This document shows, in pieces, positions 40,402 through 49,270 of a DNA stretch of 64,000 nucleotides. Within the stretch, counting starts at the first letter, position 1. Each line of letters opens with the position of its first letter. A model generated the notes under the pieces. The model saw only the letters and a program-made list of their open reading frames with translations, had not been told where the DNA came from and did not search any database. Origin of the DNA: Tritrichomonas musculus (Eukaryota; Parabasalia; Tritrichomonadida; Tritrichomonadidae); assembly GCA_039105265.1 (NCBI GenBank), contig JAPFFF010000029.1, positions 868,001 through 932,000 of the forward strand, given 5' to 3'. A program made the translations under genes and the position numbers.

Positions 40402-43400
40402 TCAAGGAATATTTTCAAGCTCATTTTCATTGAGTGGCTGAGTCATATTTTGATTTGATGGTTGTTCAATAGGAGCCACTGCATACGGATCTCTGTTTGC
40501 TCTCTTGCGCAATATAATGAATGTTGCAGCGCAGAACACGATTACGCCAACGGCAACGGGGATGCCGATTGCAAGGCCGAGAATCAATGGAACATTCTGC
40601 CTTTTCTGCGGCAAATCGGCGCCTTTCCCGTCATCTCCTGGCTGTTGGGGTAACGAAGCAGATGACGTAATAGACAAAGAAGAAGAAGTTTGAGTTGTAG
40701 GAGAAGCTGACGATGAAGAAGAAACATGAGAAGTTGGAATCATCGTCTGCTTTGAAGGCGACGCTGGCTTCGTTGGCCAAATTGGCTGTGTTCCAGGTGT
40801 TGAAGGTGAATTTGGTTGCGTTGGTGTAATTTCAACGGTTTCAGGCACTGTTAACTCGCTCTGCTGTGAATTTTGCTCAATTTCAATACTGGAAGTTGTT
40901 TCAATTGTATCAGAAACGATTCTTAAGTTATTGAAAAAGTTGTCTCCACTCACAATTGAGAGGTGGTCCTCGCCAGCCGGGCTGTCTCCATTTCTGAGCT
41001 TTGTGCTGCTTCCATCAATTCTTGCCGACAGGAAGTACTGTTCGCCAGCGAGAGGAAGAGAGAACGAGACAGAGTCGTCATTCACTCCAAGCTCCACCCT
41101 TCTCTCGTAGTTGATTCTCACTCCGAAGACAGTCAGCGATGACGCATTCAATTCTTTCAAATTTGAGAGCGTCAAAAGTGGCAACGAACCGGAATAAGAC
41201 GCGTAATTGGCGACAACAGTCACATTCTTTGACGAGTGAAATTCAACCTCAGAAGACCCGCTCAATTCAAACCTGTCAAATGCAATGGCCAAATATTGGC
41301 CTTTCGAGCTATCGGCGTTATTTCCATAAACCTTTGAATTTTCAATTGAAAGCTCGCCCGCCAGTTCGTCATTAAGAGGGACGAAATTCCAGCCAAACGA
41401 AGAAGTTGCAATATTTGAAGAAGTCGAAACAGCCGAGCCAGAAACCGCAAAAACCGTCGAATTGACAATTTTTGTCTTTCCGTCACTTGGGTGCATCATC
41501 ACAAGTCCGCCCACGAATGCCGACGAAGCTGCTGTTCCGCTTGATGTTGCGTTTCCGCCGTAAGCGAAAACGGTTGAATTTTCAATGAGAATTTCAATTC
41601 CAGAATGGTCGAATCTTGCGTCGAGAGTTGCTCCTCCGTGACCGATTGCAGCTCCGCAAATGAGAGGCAAAGAAGGGCTGCTTTCGGTGTGAATGTTGCT
41701 GCCAAAAGCGGAGATGTTTGAGCGTCGAATGACGATTGTCCCGTTGTCAAAGTTGGCCGAGGCGCCGGTGCCGATAGCTGCACCTCCGTTATTTGAATGT
41801 CTGCAAAGGGATGCGTTTAATGAAGAGACGGCAAAGACGCTTGAGTCTTCAATCGCAATGTTGCCAGCAGATGCCATCATGCCGCCTCCAATTGCAGCTG
41901 CTGAGCTCGACCAACCAGAGACGGCCTTGACTTTTGATCTTCTAATCAGAATGAAATTTGAAGTTGTTAAATAACCGCCGCCAATTGCAGCGCCTTTGAC
42001 TTCCTGATTAAGCTGATTCTTGCCGGCGAAAGCATCGATTGTTGACTCGATTATTGTGATGTTGATGACTGATCCTTGGCTTGAGCCGCCAATTGCTGCA
42101 CCTGCCGACATTGACGATGCTTCGATGTTGCTTCGAATGATGACGATGTCTCCGATTTGACAACTTTTTGAACTCCCAATTCCAGCGCTAAAATAACCGC
42201 CTTTTGCTGTCAAATTTGAATCAACGATACGAATCACATTCTTAAGATTCCCTCCAATTCCAGCACTGCAGTACTGGTTCGTATCTCCTTTGTTCTCTGC
42301 AAATACATGGCTCGATGTGATGCCGATTGACTCAACGAAGGAGCCACTCAATTGATTCCCACTTCCAATAGCAGCGCCACATTTGGCAGACGATGCGTTA
42401 ACAACACTGTTTTCAATGTATATTGAATCAATAGTTGTTCGTGAACCGCCTCCAATGGCACTGCCATCTGCTCCCAGCAGATTCAAATTGTCCGCAAAAA
42501 CGCGTGAATGATCAACAATGTTTATTTTGAGAGTCATTTTTGTCTCGCCTCCGCCAATTGTGGCTGAATTTCCAGATGATGAAGCATTTATGTATGAGTT
42601 TGTGATGTCAATTAATGTGTCCATGCCTTCAACAAGTCCTCCGCCAATTGCCGATCCTTTTGTCGCCTTGAGGAAAATGTCGGAGGAGTCAATTTTAATG
42701 TTCAATGAAGAGCCGATGATTGGAAAAGTTGATTCTTCATTTTCAATTGAAGCTTCAATTTGAGAGTTCATTATAATGATTTGATTGGACTGGTTGTTGC
42801 CAATACAAGGAGCATTTATTGATGCCGTGGATGCATAGATAATTGATGATTCAATTGAAATATTTGAATCAATGTTTTGGCTGTTTCCAATGCAGGATGA
42901 AAACTCGCTTTTAAGTGATAAATTGCTGGACTGTATAGTAATTAGATTGGATTGTCGTCCTCCAATTGTTTCTTGATATGTTGACAAGTTGATATCGCAT
43001 GATTCAATACTAATTATTCGACCTTCCAGTCCTGAATATGTTAAATTTTGTGAAGAAAGACTGATGTTTTTGAGGAAAATATTGCCATTTCCACCTATCA
43101 TAGAGTAATTCGAATACGATTTTAGATTAAGTATTTGACCTTTGTTTTGTCCTGATAAATATAAATTTGAATTTTCTGATAATGCAATTGGATATGAATT
43201 AATACTAGAAATTTCAACATTATTTCCAATGGAAATATTTATAATGCATTCTCCTTGTATGTAAATGGATGGATTTTCGTTTAAAAATGATAGACTATCA
43301 AAAACAAGATTTAAAGGATTTTTAGGATCTGTTATGGAAATATTCAAAAAATTTTTGTTTATTGAAGTGCCTGTTATTAAAATGTCATCTCTCTTTTGCA

Positions 43401-43533
43401 TTTGAAATTGTAAGTTATTACTGAATACTGTAAAATAATCATCATTCTCATTGCCAACAATTTCTATAGAACAAAATTGAATATCTAGCTCAAAAACAAA
43501 TGATGATGCAAGAATTCCAAAAAGAAATAGCAT
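40402..43533 (-). CDS. Membrane-anchored beta-helix protein with AIGGG repeats
   Basis: The 1043-residue protein has a signal peptide (MLFLFGILASSFVF). Its long ectodomain has about a dozen repeats of the pattern S-G-x-x-A-A-I-G-G-G followed by strands such as I-x-I-x-x-S-x-V-x-A. The same repeat is known from bacterial surface proteins predicted to fold as beta-helices. A Pro/Ser/Thr-rich stalk follows (about residues 880-980), probably O-glycosylated. Then come one membrane span (VPLILGLAIGIPVAVG onward), a basic stop (RKRA) and a 35-residue tail containing NRDPYAV. It is probably a surface adhesin or lectin-like protein, by inference. The middle and 3' parts of the gene are clearly GC-richer than its 5' end and its neighbours, which could mark ancient transfer or selection on the repeats. 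Confidence 0.85.
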   Translation of the reverse strand: MLFLFGILASSFVFELDIQFCSIEIVGNENDDYFTVFSNNLQFQMQKRDDILITGTSINKNFLNISITDPKNPLNLVFDSLSFLNENPSIYIQGECIINISIGNNVEISSINSYPIALSENSNLYLSGQNKGQILNLKSYSNYSMIGGNGNIFLKNISLSSQNLTYSGLEGRIISIESCDINLSTYQETIGGRQSNLITIQSSNLSLKSEFSSCIGNSQNIDSNISIESSIIYASTASINAPCIGNNQSNQIIIMNSQIEASIENEESTFPIIGSSLNIKIDSSDIFLKATKGSAIGGGLVEGMDTLIDITNSYINASSSGNSATIGGGETKMTLKINIVDHSRVFADNLNLLGADGSAIGGGSRTTIDSIYIENSVVNASSAKCGAAIGSGNQLSGSFVESIGITSSHVFAENKGDTNQYCSAGIGGNLKNVIRIVDSNLTAKGGYFSAGIGSSKSCQIGDIVIIRSNIEASSMSAGAAIGGSSQGSVINITIIESTIDAFAGKNQLNQEVKGAAIGGGYLTTSNFILIRRSKVKAVSGWSSSAAAIGGGMMASAGNIAIEDSSVFAVSSLNASLCRHSNNGGAAIGTGASANFDNGTIVIRRSNISAFGSNIHTESSPSLPLICGAAIGHGGATLDARFDHSGIEILIENSTVFAYGGNATSSGTAASSAFVGGLVMMHPSDGKTKIVNSTVFAVSGSAVSTSSNIATSSFGWNFVPLNDELAGELSIENSKVYGNNADSSKGQYLAIAFDRFELSGSSEVEFHSSKNVTVVANYASYSGSLPLLTLSNLKELNASSLTVFGVRINYERRVELGVNDDSVSFSLPLAGEQYFLSARIDGSSTKLRNGDSPAGEDHLSIVSGDNFFNNLRIVSDTIETTSSIEIEQNSQQSELTVPETVEITPTQPNSPSTPGTQPIWPTKPASPSKQTMIPTSHVSSSSSASPTTQTSSSLSITSSASLPQQPGDDGKGADLPQKRQNVPLILGLAIGIPVAVGVIVFCAATFIILRKRANRDPYAVAPIEQPSNQNMTQPLNENELENIP

Positions 43534-43586
43534 ATCTAGAATATTCTAGAAAATTCAATATGTTTAAAATCTATCAAATTCAAAAA

Positions 43587-43589
<3 letters not shown>

Positions 43590-43620
<31 letters not shown>
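43590..43620. repeat. A(31) homopolymer
   Basis: A run of 31 A on the plus strand lies between the start of the AIGGG-repeat gene and the end of the BTB gene. It is the longest homopolymer in the window and may act as a nucleosome-free tract. The assembled length is uncertain. Confidence 0.85.
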
Positions 43621-43622
<2 letters not shown>

Positions 43623-43658
43623 ATTTATAAAGGATGTATGATTAAATTTTATCTTTAA

Positions 43659-45083
43659 TTAGATAAAGTGACCTTTGAGATCAATGAATTTGATACGAAG
43701 CAAGTTTCCTCCATTCCTTTCTTCTCCAACCATCGATATCTTCAATTTTGATATAGGGGATTGGAAACCCAAATTGACAATGCATTTTCCTTCATCATTA
43801 AAGCTTTCTTTCTGGTGGCTTGATTGTACAGGTTCTCCATTGCATTGAAATCCTTCTATTTTTACAGCGTCAGGGAATTGCCTTCTTTTACCCTTGATTC
43901 TTGAAAGGTCAGATTCGATTTCTAACTGTTCGACCTGGAATCGAGATTTATCGCCTAAACATAATGTGTAGTGAAGTTCACCATTGGCTGGTTCATTGGA
44001 CAAATAATACTTTGAATTATCAAGCCAAATAGCATTTTCTGGGTTAAAATGCTTGTTCAATTCTTTTGAAGCCTCTACTTTAACAAATCCATATTTCAAA
44101 GGTGAAATTGGTTTTTGTGCATCAAGAAAACCATCAAAAGTATTTAATGATTTAACAATGTTAACTGTCGTATTAACTGGCCCGTCTTGGATTTGTGTTG
44201 CAATTTTAGAAGCCCAAATAAATGGATACCATTGGGAAGTATTTTCTTGAACGTTATTAATTGCTTGTGAAAAATTATTTATGGCATTTCTACGCTGGTT
44301 AATTATCTGTGTAATGCATCTTCTAGTTGTAGCATCTGTAAGCCAATCACATCTGCAATGAATAAAAAGTTTGGTTAAATTTTGCGATTCAAAATCAGAT
44401 TCAAATTCTTGTTTTTCTTCATTTGTTAGTAATGAAGAAGCATCTCTTTCGGGGAAGTTTTGCTTATAACGAACCATAAACTCATCGATTAAAGAGGCTT
44501 TATCAATTTTAGCATTGTTATCAAAACTATCAGGTCTAAGAAGTCGTGCTAATATTAAAGGAGAAATTGAATCATAAATTTGATTTTTCTTTTGGGCTGT
44601 GTCAGCATTAATAAGAAGTGTAGTTAATCTTCGCATTATTTGATTTTGAGAAATAAGAACTTTATCAAGTCCATTATTGATAAAATCTTTAATAATTCTA
44701 AGGACTACGTTATCATTTAAAAGAGGTATTCTTGGATTTAAAAATTGGAAAGCTTTTTCTTTCAGATCATTTACTCCACATTCTTGAGATGCCTTTATAA
44801 GTGAAACTATATTTTTATAATTAACATTAATGGTTTGTGAATAAACAAATGCCAAAAGATCATTAATAGTTTGGCCATTGCATTTTATTTCTATGACATA
44901 ATTTCCATTGACTGGATTATTATTTTGAAAATATTCTCTGAAAAACGTTGATCTTCTGGCGAGAATGATTGCATGAGCAGGATGTTCATTTTGGGTTTCA
45001 TCTTTTAAAATGCAGTCAGTAAATAGTTTTTTTGTTAAAAATTCATAAGCTCTTGATTGTAGAATTGATCGAATCGTGGTCAT
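43659..45083 (-). CDS. BTB-BACK protein with C-terminal lectin-like domain
   Basis: The first ATG of the frame is at 45083 (MTTIRSIL), giving 474 residues. A BTB/POZ domain covers about residues 15-110, with the typical FTDCILKDETQ and AHAIILARRSTFFREYF. A BACK-like helical region follows (about 115-280). The last 130 residues form strands with the pattern of an F5/8 type C (discoidin) sandwich, including YYLSNEPANGEL and PISKLKISMVGE. This three-part design is common in trichomonads. BTB proteins often act as cullin-3 adaptors that choose targets for ubiquitination, but no substrate can be named. Expected location is the cytosol. Confidence 0.85.
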   Translation of the reverse strand: MTTIRSILQSRAYEFLTKKLFTDCILKDETQNEHPAHAIILARRSTFFREYFQNNNPVNGNYVIEIKCNGQTINDLLAFVYSQTINVNYKNIVSLIKASQECGVNDLKEKAFQFLNPRIPLLNDNVVLRIIKDFINNGLDKVLISQNQIMRRLTTLLINADTAQKKNQIYDSISPLILARLLRPDSFDNNAKIDKASLIDEFMVRYKQNFPERDASSLLTNEEKQEFESDFESQNLTKLFIHCRCDWLTDATTRRCITQIINQRRNAINNFSQAINNVQENTSQWYPFIWASKIATQIQDGPVNTTVNIVKSLNTFDGFLDAQKPISPLKYGFVKVEASKELNKHFNPENAIWLDNSKYYLSNEPANGELHYTLCLGDKSRFQVEQLEIESDLSRIKGKRRQFPDAVKIEGFQCNGEPVQSSHQKESFNDEGKCIVNLGFQSPISKLKISMVGEERNGGNLLRIKFIDLKGHFI

Positions 45084-45341
45084 TTCAATCAAATAAGTGC
45101 TGTCAAAATTAATATTTTGCTAAAACCGTAATAAGTATCATGTTATATAACATTATTTCTATAACGTTCATTATTAACGTGATTTATTTAATAATGTAAT
45201 TATATCTTAAAAATAAATTTATATTATAAGATTTTGTTAAATTATTTATATTTTAGTATTCACTGAAAATAATTTATTTGATTGAGTATAAAAAATTATT
45301 TTATTTAATGATATAAATGTATATTATTAAGAGTAAAAATT
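45084..45341. other. AT-rich spacer
   Basis: About 260 bases with T, A and AAT-rich runs lie upstream of the BTB gene. I see no gene or repeat. Confidence 0.5.
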
Positions 45342-45617
45342 CTATGAGTTATCACAAAATTTATTTCCATAAGAATGAAAAATAAATTTTACAATTGGAT
45401 GTAGATTTTGACTTGTAGATTGAAATAAAGAGAGAAAGTATTTAACATCTTGATCATTAAATCTGATTAAACCGTCAGTAACATTTAAATCTTTATTAGA
45501 TATTTCTTGGGGTTCAGATTTTAGAAAGAAATTGAATTCGATATTCTGATTATTTCTTGCTTCTGAAATTAAAAAAGTTTCATCTTCACTTTTTGGATTG
45601 CAAGGAAATATATCCAT
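45342..45617 (-). CDS. Small hypothetical protein (91 aa)
   Basis: The short ORF has an ATG start and reads MDIFPCNPKSEDETF onward, with ordinary residue composition and no signal or membrane segment. The helical half with LIRFNDQDVKYFLSLF resembles the opening part of longer trichomonad proteins, so it may be a gene fragment left when the mariner and Polinton elements entered this locus. I do not recognise a family. Its coding status is uncertain. Confidence 0.4.
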   Translation of the reverse strand: MDIFPCNPKSEDETFLISEARNNQNIEFNFFLKSEPQEISNKDLNVTDGLIRFNDQDVKYFLSLFQSTSQNLHPIVKFIFHSYGNKFCDNS

Positions 45618-45685
45618 TTGTACAAAAAATAAGTGTGAAGTGTTTTTAACTAGATAAGTAGAAGGCTAATATAGAAGTATATATA

Positions 45686-46959
45686 GGGTGGTCGATATTG
45701 ACCTAGAAAAAAATTTTGTAAGTAAAAAATTAAAGTTATTTCATGATAAATATTTTTTTTAGATAACATAATCTCCATCGAGGTCAATACAGCGTTTGAG
45801 TCTTTTTTCCCAGTTTTCAAAAAGTGATTTAAAAAATTGCTTTGATTTTGAAGTCAAAAATTCATTAATGGCAGAAAGAAGCTCTTCCTCAGATTCGAAC
45901 TCTCTTCCTTTGAAATAATCCTTCACAGTCCCGAATAATCCAAAGTCAGATGGTGCTAAATCGGGACTGTAAGGAGGATGAGGAATTCTTTCAAAGGTAG
46001 TTTTTGCAATAAAACTTTCAACGACCTTGGCATTATGTGAAGGTGCATTATCAAAATGCAGAAGCATTTGTTGTTTCTGATTTTTAGCTTTCTTAACAAC
46101 ATCTAAATCTGCTAATTTTTGTAGAATCATATTGATAAAATAATCAGAGTTTATTTTAATCCCTTTTGGTTTGACATCTATCAATTGAACTCCGTCTGCA
46201 TTGAAAAATATCGTTACCATTGTTTTTTTCTGAATATCTGATGGTGATACAATATCTTGACGTTCATTAAAATCAAAAACCCACATCCTTTTATAATTGT
46301 ACCTGTATTCAAACCAGCATTCGTCACCAGTAAGAATGAATTTAAAATTATTTTTTTTTGCTTTATCTAGATAACATAAAATTGTCCTTGAAATCTCAAC
46401 TCTAACGGACTTGTATAAAGCATTCAATTGACGCGGGATCCATCTTAAATGAATATTTTTCATATGCAATGAATCAATCAAGTGAGACAATATTGTTGAA
46501 TGTGCACAATGAGCCTTTCGAGAAATCATCCTAGCTGTAATAAATGGATCAAAGTTAAGTTCACGTAGAATTAAATCATCTATTTGTTCATCTGGGGTCC
46601 TACCTGGGCTTGGAATGGTGTGAAGGTCTCCACGACCAAATTTTATTTCTTTGATCCAAAAATATGTTGAAGCTGGAGAGTATGCATCCTCGCCATACAC
46701 TTGTTGCAATTCGGCAATTATATCTTTTGGTTTTGTTTCTTTACGAAGCAAATACTTAATGACGAATCTCTGTTCGAGGGACATAAAAATAAAAAAATAA
46801 ACGTACATAAAATTAAACGTCTGTTTAGTAAACCAGTATATTGATTTCGATTTAATGCTTTTATGGTTAAATTTATATACATATATACTAGTTATTTTTT
46901 AAAAAAATTTTCTCCGATTGCTTATACAAATAAAGTTTCTAGGTCAATAACGACCACCC
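45686..46959 (-). mobile_element. Mariner transposon, apparently whole
   Basis: The element is 1274 bases long. The left end reads GGGTGGTCGATATTGACCTA and the right end is its inverted copy with one mismatch; the match runs about 24 bases (GACCTAGAAA) and then decays. TA lies on each side (45684-45685 and 46960-46961), the target duplication of the mariner/Tc1 superfamily. It contains one uninterrupted transposase gene on the minus strand. Mariner elements are known in Trichomonas (Tvmar1). The intact ORF and near-identical ends suggest a recent insertion. It sits exactly at the border between host-like DNA and Polinton-like DNA. Confidence 0.93.
45759..46784 (-). CDS. Mariner transposase (D,D34D)
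   Basis: From the ATG at 46784 (MSLEQRFVIKYLL) the protein has 341 residues, a normal length for mariner. The N-terminal third has two helix-turn-helix regions that bind the terminal repeats. The linker carries WIPRQLN, close to the WVPHEL motif of mariners. The catalytic triad is the Asp in TGDECWF, the Asp in HFDNAPSH and the last Asp in YSPDLAPSD. Thirty-four residues separate the second and third, the D,D34D signature of mariner proper. It performs cut-and-paste transposition in the nucleus. All key residues are present and the frame is open. Confidence 0.95.
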   Translation of the reverse strand: MSLEQRFVIKYLLRKETKPKDIIAELQQVYGEDAYSPASTYFWIKEIKFGRGDLHTIPSPGRTPDEQIDDLILRELNFDPFITARMISRKAHCAHSTILSHLIDSLHMKNIHLRWIPRQLNALYKSVRVEISRTILCYLDKAKKNNFKFILTGDECWFEYRYNYKRMWVFDFNERQDIVSPSDIQKKTMVTIFFNADGVQLIDVKPKGIKINSDYFINMILQKLADLDVVKKAKNQKQQMLLHFDNAPSHNAKVVESFIAKTTFERIPHPPYSPDLAPSDFGLFGTVKDYFKGREFESEEELLSAINEFLTSKSKQFFKSLFENWEKRLKRCIDLDGDYVI

Positions 46960-46961
46960 TA

Positions 46962-47480
46962 TACTAGTCGGTTTCCAGATGCCAACGCTACGTTAATTGG
47001 CTAACGTCAAAACGAATAGTGATAAAAATTAACAATAAAAAATAAAAAATAAAAAAACACGCAGTAACTCTCAACACTCAAATACAAAAGATAATTACAA
47101 ATACATACGAAATAAGAATTCCTCTACAATTAATCATCTAATTATACATAATCAATCAAATTATGAATTTGATCAAAGAACCTACCTCGAAAAGAGCTTG
47201 TATGAATTAAATACACCTTGATTACGACATTAATGATACCGCTTTTTGTGATGAGAGCGTAGGTCTTGGCGTAAGTAGTGAGGAGTGTGCGGATCGACGG
47301 TCAGATAGAATTACCTAAATGCCCCCAATTTCTGACCCATATCTGAAGGCCACATGACTATTTTTGAATTGACCCCAAATGATGCTCATGACTAGGAATA
47401 AGTGGCCAGTATCAGGGGATATATAGATGTTCACTCATGACAGCCATTACTGACCCATAACTGAAGGCCACAGTGATCAC

Positions 47481-47531
<51 letters not shown>

Positions 47532-47607
47532 GAATTTTCGGCCAAAGGATTTTCAGAGGGGGTCCCAAAATTCAATTTATGGGATTTGCTATTTTTAAAT
47601 TGCGTAA
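46962..47607. other. Noncoding leader of left Polinton copy
   Basis: This stretch has no convincing ORF. It holds a perfect hairpin ACGTTA-ATTGGC-TAACGT (46990-47007). It also holds a 23-base direct repeat starting CTGACCCATA (47333-47355 and 47450-47472, one mismatch) and a CTA array. It may contain part of a terminal repeat. Confidence 0.5.
47481..47531. repeat. CTA trinucleotide array, 17 copies
   Basis: Seventeen uninterrupted CTA units lie just before the first gene of the left Polinton copy and right after the second copy of the 23-base direct repeat. Confidence 0.95.
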
Positions 47608-48105
47608 ATGGAAACTGACACGGATCTACTCCTAAAGATCGTAGATGGCATCACCGATTTGCGTCGAGATGTCAAGCATTTGATTAAGCGTATGAACCAT
47701 AAACGCAAACCATCTACTGATACCCCAAAGGCTGAAGCACATATCGACACCACTCAGGACACCACTCAGGATGCAAATGACTCACCTCCTGAGACTCCAT
47801 CCATTGAACATCCTCGACCTCGTTTAAATCGCACCCATATATTCAATCGAAGCAAGTTCCTGGATATTGGGGATCACGACCGATTGATCCAATATGTCAC
47901 ATCACAGGTAGTAATCGATGCGGTATCCAACGTGGAACCTCATAAACGCGTATCCCTATTGCGTAAACTGATATCCGATAACCTAAACCTAAGTATCTCC
48001 ATGTATATGACCCAAAAACTACTCAACACCCATATGACTCTAAACGGTCCCCAAAGGGAAACAGCTCCAGACCCCGATGATGAGATCGATATAACCGATT
48101 TCTAA
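47608..48105 (+). CDS. Small Polinton protein, paralogue of 57649-58083
   Basis: The 165-residue protein has a charged helical N-terminus (DLRRDVKHLIKRMNHKRK), a Pro/Thr/Asp-rich linker with a duplicated TTQD, and a C-terminal helical domain ending in SDNLNLSISMYMTQKLL. The same end (HDKLNINLSAYMSCKI) closes the 144-residue protein of the right copy, so this is a family shared by both elements. The basic helix and the small size could fit a DNA-binding role, but no known motif is visible. It precedes the polymerase here but follows it in the right copy. Confidence 0.6.
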   Translation: METDTDLLLKIVDGITDLRRDVKHLIKRMNHKRKPSTDTPKAEAHIDTTQDTTQDANDSPPETPSIEHPRPRLNRTHIFNRSKFLDIGDHDRLIQYVTSQVVIDAVSNVEPHKRVSLLRKLISDNLNLSISMYMTQKLLNTHMTLNGPQRETAPDPDDEIDITDF

Positions 48106-48532
48106 CCGTAATCCAAAAATATTTTTGCAAAAACCGACCCCATGATGGATGCGTAATGCATTCTCTAGAGGAACCAACATACGTACCCGGGATTGCACAT
48201 CAATCCCTCAAGGAAAATACCTGCATCCACCATGAGACTGGTTTGGGTTGCAAATGCCGGCAAATGCCCGTATTACCCCATAATCCACAAGTAATAGCTT
48301 ACCCAAGGTGTTTAGTGCGCTTGGGCTCTATCACAAATATGGACCGGAAATAATACGAAAAATCGGTATGGCAGTGGATCGAACTCATGCCTGCAGCCGA
48401 AGCCCGGAGACATGCTTCATGACCCAACAACTATACCAGTTAGCGCTAACACATATATGATTCCGATTTGCGATTTAAATTCAAAAACAGTATTTTTACC
48501 GATGAGAATTTTATATTTTTACCTATGGGCAA
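48106..48532. other. Noncoding spacer in left Polinton copy
   Basis: The spacer between the small gene and the polymerase has mixed composition. It carries the direct repeat GCAAATGCCGGCAAATGC near 48250 and the tRNA-like unit listed separately. No protein gene is supported. Confidence 0.5.
48365..48455 (-). tRNA. tRNA-like Pol III unit, probably degenerate
   Basis: Read on the minus strand, this roughly 90-base stretch has an A-box-like TAGCGCTAACTGG and a D-arm-like hairpin AACT-GGTAT-AGTT. A middle arm is closed by CATG/CATG, and a canonical B-box GAGTTCGATCC follows. It is followed by GATTTTTC, a five-T stop for Pol III. The order and spacing match a tRNA gene with a long variable arm. 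The T-arm and acceptor stems do not pair cleanly, so it is more likely a tRNA pseudogene or tRNA-derived unit than a working tRNA. No anticodon is assigned. Confidence 0.35.
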
Positions 48533-49045
48533 ATGAGCCGGATCACGAATAAGAATTTCGGTGCAATTCCATCAGGAACTGTCAAAAGCTATATCGATAT
48601 CGTCAACACTGAGTTCGGTGGCAACATCCCAACCGACACCAAATATATTTCACAGCTGAGCAAACTCGTGAGGTTCCTAAATGACAACTCATTTGCAGCT
48701 CGCACCGGTTTTGACACCAAGGCTACTCTCAAGGCAACAGACGTTGATACATTCTTCGAGCAATTGCGGATTGAACGCCTTTTGGATGATAATGGTTACA
48801 CAAATAGACTTGATAGCAATACCGATGAGCCCATTGATGTACTTCAACTCAAACTCGAAAGGGCCCGCCAAATACAACATAATATAGCAGTTGCAGAAGA
48901 TGCATTACAGGAAGCTATCCAATTGATTCGTGATAATAACACTGAGTATCCACCAATACTCCCACCTCCCACAACCCATAAGATGCCAATTCCGTATGTT
49001 AAGCAGCCTTCATATATCAAGCGATTGAATGACAAACTGGATAGT

Positions 49046-49270
49046 GATTACTTCAGTAAATTCGATAGAGGTGATTACATGGTTGAGGACCCCATTGATG
49101 TACTCCAGCATATGAATACCCAGGATAGGTTCCATCAGCAGCTGAGGTCTGAACGCCTTGCAGCCGTAGATAAGGATTACTTCAAGCATTTCGATAGAGG
49201 TGATTACATGGTTGAGGACCCCATTGATGTACTCCAGCATATGAATACCCAGAATAGGTTCCATCAGCGG
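49046..49270 (+). repeat. 129-base tandem repeat in left Polinton polymerase
   Basis: Two copies start at 49046 and 49175, both with GATTACTTCA followed by TTCGATAGAGGTGATTACAT. The period of 129 bases is a multiple of three (43 codons). The copies are nearly identical except for the stretch next to their junction. The right-copy polymerase has no duplication here. Confidence 0.88.

Noticed and set aside
40462-42763. Several short frames on the plus strand and in other minus frames across the AIGGG gene
   Set aside because: They arise from the repeat-rich, GC-richer coding DNA of the real gene and have no conserved features.
47481-47531. CTA array as a CRISPR-like repeat
   Set aside because: It is a simple trinucleotide tract without spacers, in a eukaryotic mobile element.
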